In this document: piece after piece, positions 62,408 to 64,000 of the stretch
Numbering within the stretch: the stretch's first letter is position 1
How the letters are laid out: each line of letters starts with the position of its first letter
NCBI RefSeq assembly: GCF_900167185.1
Contig: NZ_FUWM01000009.1
Coordinates: forward strand, 1-64,000
Length of the DNA stretch: 64,000 nucleotides
Source: Selenihalanaerobacter shriftii
GTDB taxonomy: Bacteria > Bacillota > Halanaerobiia > Halobacteroidales > Acetohalobiaceae
Direction of reading: 5' to 3'
Position numbers and translations under genes: made by a program
Notes under the pieces: generated by a model
The model's database searches: none
What the model saw: the letters and a program-made list of their open reading frames with translations, nothing else
What the model was told of the DNA's origin: nothing

Positions 62408-63616
62408 ATGGAAATAAATTTAATTTTAATCATAGGAATTATTCTATTATTAAGCTTAGTACTAGGTACTTTAGCCAATAAACTGAAATTACCAGCTGTA
62501 CCAGGGTATTTAATAGCTGGTTTATTAATAGGACCATCTTTGTCTAAATTAATTAATCAACGTATGGCTGAACAGCTACAACCAATTAATGGTATAGCTT
62601 TAGGGATTATTGCTTTAGTTATAGGTAGTGAGTTTAGTCTAGATTCAATTAAAAAGCTAGGTAAGTCTGTAATATTTATGGGTATTTTCGAAGTATTAGG
62701 AGCAGTAGTTTTGGTAACAGCAGTTATGATGTTATTTGTCAATGACTTTCCATTAGCATTATTATTAGGTGGATTAGCAGCTGCTACTGCTCCAGCTGCT
62801 ACTGTGGCAGTGATTAAAGAGAGTTATTCTTCAGGACCATTAACAAATAGTTTATTAGGAATTGTAGCTTTAGATGATGTGTTAGGAGTAGTCGCTTTTG
62901 GAATAATATCTGCAGTTGTTAAAGCAATGGTTGGAGGTGTAGCTAATACTTCTATTATTTCTATGATACAATCTCCGTTTATAGAGATTATTGGTTCAAT
63001 CGTTTTAGGAAGTATAATAGGTTATATGCTTAGCTATTTTGCAAATAAAATAAATAGCGAAAAAACTTTATTGGCTTTAGTTTTAGGAAGTGTATTTTTA
63101 GCTAGTGGCTTAGCAAGTTTTTTGGAGTTTTCTCCTATTTTAACTAATATGGTTTCAGGAGCTGCTGTTAAAAACATTTCATCTCGTCATAAGAAGATAT
63201 TTAACTTAATAGAAGGTATTGAAAAACCGATATTTATTATTTTCTTCGCTTTGGCTGGTGCTCGATTTGAGATTCATAGATTAGTTGATATTGGAGTTGT
63301 AGGAGCGATATATGCTATAACTAGAGTAGCAGGTAAGGCCTTAGGAGTAAGATTAGGTGGAGAATTAGGTAATGCTTCAGCAGAAGTAAAGAAATATTTA
63401 GGAATGTGTTTAATGCCTCAAGCTGGTGTTGCAGTAGGATTAATTATTATAGCTCAACAATCATACCCCCAAGCCAGTAATTTCATTTTAAATATTTTAT
63501 TAACGTCAGTAATGATATCAGCATTAATAGGTCCAGTATTATCTAGAGTAGCATTAGAGAAGGCTGGGGAGGTCGGAGCATTACAAAATCAACATAACAA
63601 AAGTCAATTTAAATAA
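62408..63616 (+). CDS. CPA2 family cation/proton antiporter (KefB/NapA-like)
   Basis: 402 residues, about 12 helices: KLKLPAVPGYLIAGLLIGP, AAATAPAATVAVIKE in the TM4 region, and ALDDVLGVVAFGI in the TM5 region, where an adjacent Asp pair (DD) marks electrogenic or cation-binding CPA exchange. No C-terminal TrkA-N domain. Na+/H+ or K+/H+ exchange fits a halophile. SD aggaggtg; operon with the PII-like gene. Confidence 0.92.
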   Translation: MEINLILIIGIILLLSLVLGTLANKLKLPAVPGYLIAGLLIGPSLSKLINQRMAEQLQPINGIALGIIALVIGSEFSLDSIKKLGKSVIFMGIFEVLGAVVLVTAVMMLFVNDFPLALLLGGLAAATAPAATVAVIKESYSSGPLTNSLLGIVALDDVLGVVAFGIISAVVKAMVGGVANTSIISMIQSPFIEIIGSIVLGSIIGYMLSYFANKINSEKTLLALVLGSVFLASGLASFLEFSPILTNMVSGAAVKNISSRHKKIFNLIEGIEKPIFIIFFALAGARFEIHRLVDIGVVGAIYAITRVAGKALGVRLGGELGNASAEVKKYLGMCLMPQAGVAVGLIIIAQQSYPQASNFILNILLTSVMISALIGPVLSRVALEKAGEVGALQNQHNKSQFK

Positions 63617-63868
63617 TTGAGATGTCTTTTGATGGAGAGATGAATATATAATTAATTCAATAAAAGTTGTGATAAAGTTATAAGTCAGTGCATATAATGT
63701 AGTAAGTAGTTTAATTAAGTTAATAAATAACATTTAAGATAATATAGCTAAAAATTAAATGCATGAATGGATTATATGAAAGGGGAAGAATAGATTTGAT
63801 TTTATACTGCTAAAGTGAAATATTTCACTTTGTCCATTCGATGCTATTAATGGAGGGTAACAAAATAA
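63617..63868. other. AT-rich intergenic region before the Com-like gene
   Basis: 252 bp without an open frame or a recognised terminator after the antiporter gene. The one clear structure is the 20-bp palindrome described at 63812-63831. Confidence 0.5.
63812..63831. promoter_or_regulatory. 20-bp palindrome with Crp/Fnr-type half-sites
   Basis: AAAGTGAAATATTTCACTTT is perfectly symmetric and contains GTGA-N6-TCAC (63815-63828). It lies only 41 bp before the ATG of the last gene, so it probably overlaps the core promoter and may act in repression. Confidence 0.6.
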
Positions 63869-64000
63869 ATGGATGACCTAAGGTGTAAATGTGATAAGTT
63901 AGTTGCTAAGGTCGAAGGGGACAGTGTAATTATTAAATGTCGTCATTGTAAACGTTTTTTAATTATTCAAACTAGGGATATAAAATCAATAGAGTATACA
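63869..64000 (+). CDS. Com-like zinc-finger protein, N-terminal part (cut by window edge)
   Basis: Forty-four codons run to the window end: MDDLRCKCDKLVAKVEG then IKCRHCKRFLIIQT. Two CXC/CXXC pairs (CKC, CRHC) fit the small Com family, named after the phage Mu translational activator and common in anaerobe genomes. SD ggaggg lies 11 nt upstream. Length and function beyond the edge are unknown. Confidence 0.7.
   Translation, partial: MDDLRCKCDKLVAKVEGDSVIIKCRHCKRFLIIQTRDIKSIEYT

Noticed and set aside
1-64000. CRISPR arrays, prophage, insertion sequences, rRNA or tRNA genes
   Set aside because: No regularly spaced repeat-spacer units, transposase or integrase motifs, or tRNA/rRNA features were recognised on either strand by eye.

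Overview
The window is very AT-rich (GC roughly one third) and looks like a chromosome segment of a halophilic, strictly anaerobic, spore-forming diderm Firmicute, most likely of the Halanaerobiales (Acetohalobium/Selenihalanaerobacter/Halobacteroides-like). This placement is an inference. It rests on Firmicute-type Shine-Dalgarno sites and riboswitches, sporulation genes (sigE, an alpha/beta SASP, spoVT, a SleB-like hydrolase), a lipid A deacylase-like outer-membrane barrel, cytochrome c maturation and multiheme cytochrome genes, and two UGA-containing selenoprotein genes.

Layout. 1-3.3 kb: tail of a cytochrome c maturation cluster (ccmF, ccmH, a ccmI-like gene). 3.3-10.5 kb: DUF169 protein, diguanylate cyclase, Zn-ribbon protein, a chemoreceptor remnant, sigE, an M20 peptidase, an intact chemoreceptor and a LysM-BsuPI protein. 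10.6-14.5 kb: an FNT channel plus asrABC (anaerobic sulfite reductase) behind two Crp/Fnr-type dyads. 14.5-21.2 kb: YkvA protein, PAS-PAS-GGDEF-HD protein, CCA-type nucleotidyltransferase, L,D-transpeptidase and a solute-binding protein. 21.2-23.9 kb: SAM riboswitch controlling metY-metX. 24-28 kb: CoxE-like VWA protein, PagL-like protein, DUF1540 protein, and a TPP riboswitch controlling thiT-thiN. 28-31.3 kb: molybdopterin oxidoreductase, FeS subunit and tatC. 31.3-38.7 kb: assorted small, hypothetical and transport genes and a SASP. 38.8-45.5 kb: spoVT, a NapH-like FeS membrane protein behind a perfect TGTGA-N6-TCACA dyad, a ZIP transporter with an operator at its predicted start site, an ArsR/SmtB regulator, a small siroheme sulfite reductase with a hexaheme cytochrome, ferredoxin, thioredoxin, rhodanese and a glutaredoxin-like selenoprotein. 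45.8-50.1 kb: B12-dependent ribonucleotide reductase, YdjM-like protein, SleB-like hydrolase and a MerT-like Cys-Sec membrane selenoprotein. 50.4-60.1 kb: an 11-subunit complex I operon in the order K-L-M-N-A-B-C-D-H-I-J without nuoEFG. 60.2-64 kb: B12-binding radical SAM protein, PII-like protein with a CPA2 antiporter, and a truncated Com-like zinc-finger gene.

How it fits together. Much of the content concerns anaerobic electron transfer and sulfur or selenium redox chemistry: sulfite reduction (Asr and the small siroheme enzyme), c-type cytochromes with their maturation factors, a proton- or sodium-pumping complex I that probably accepts electrons from something other than NADH, a molybdoenzyme, and thiol/selenol proteins. 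GTGA-N6-TCAC dyads recur upstream of several of these genes and suggest a Crp/Fnr-family regulon. A Rex-like site lies before the nuo operon.

The least explained items are a structured element, three GTCCAG-type decamers at about 16-nt period running into a long hairpin, found once before and once after the nuo operon, and the MerT-like selenoprotein whose metal-binding Cys-Cys pair is Cys-Sec.
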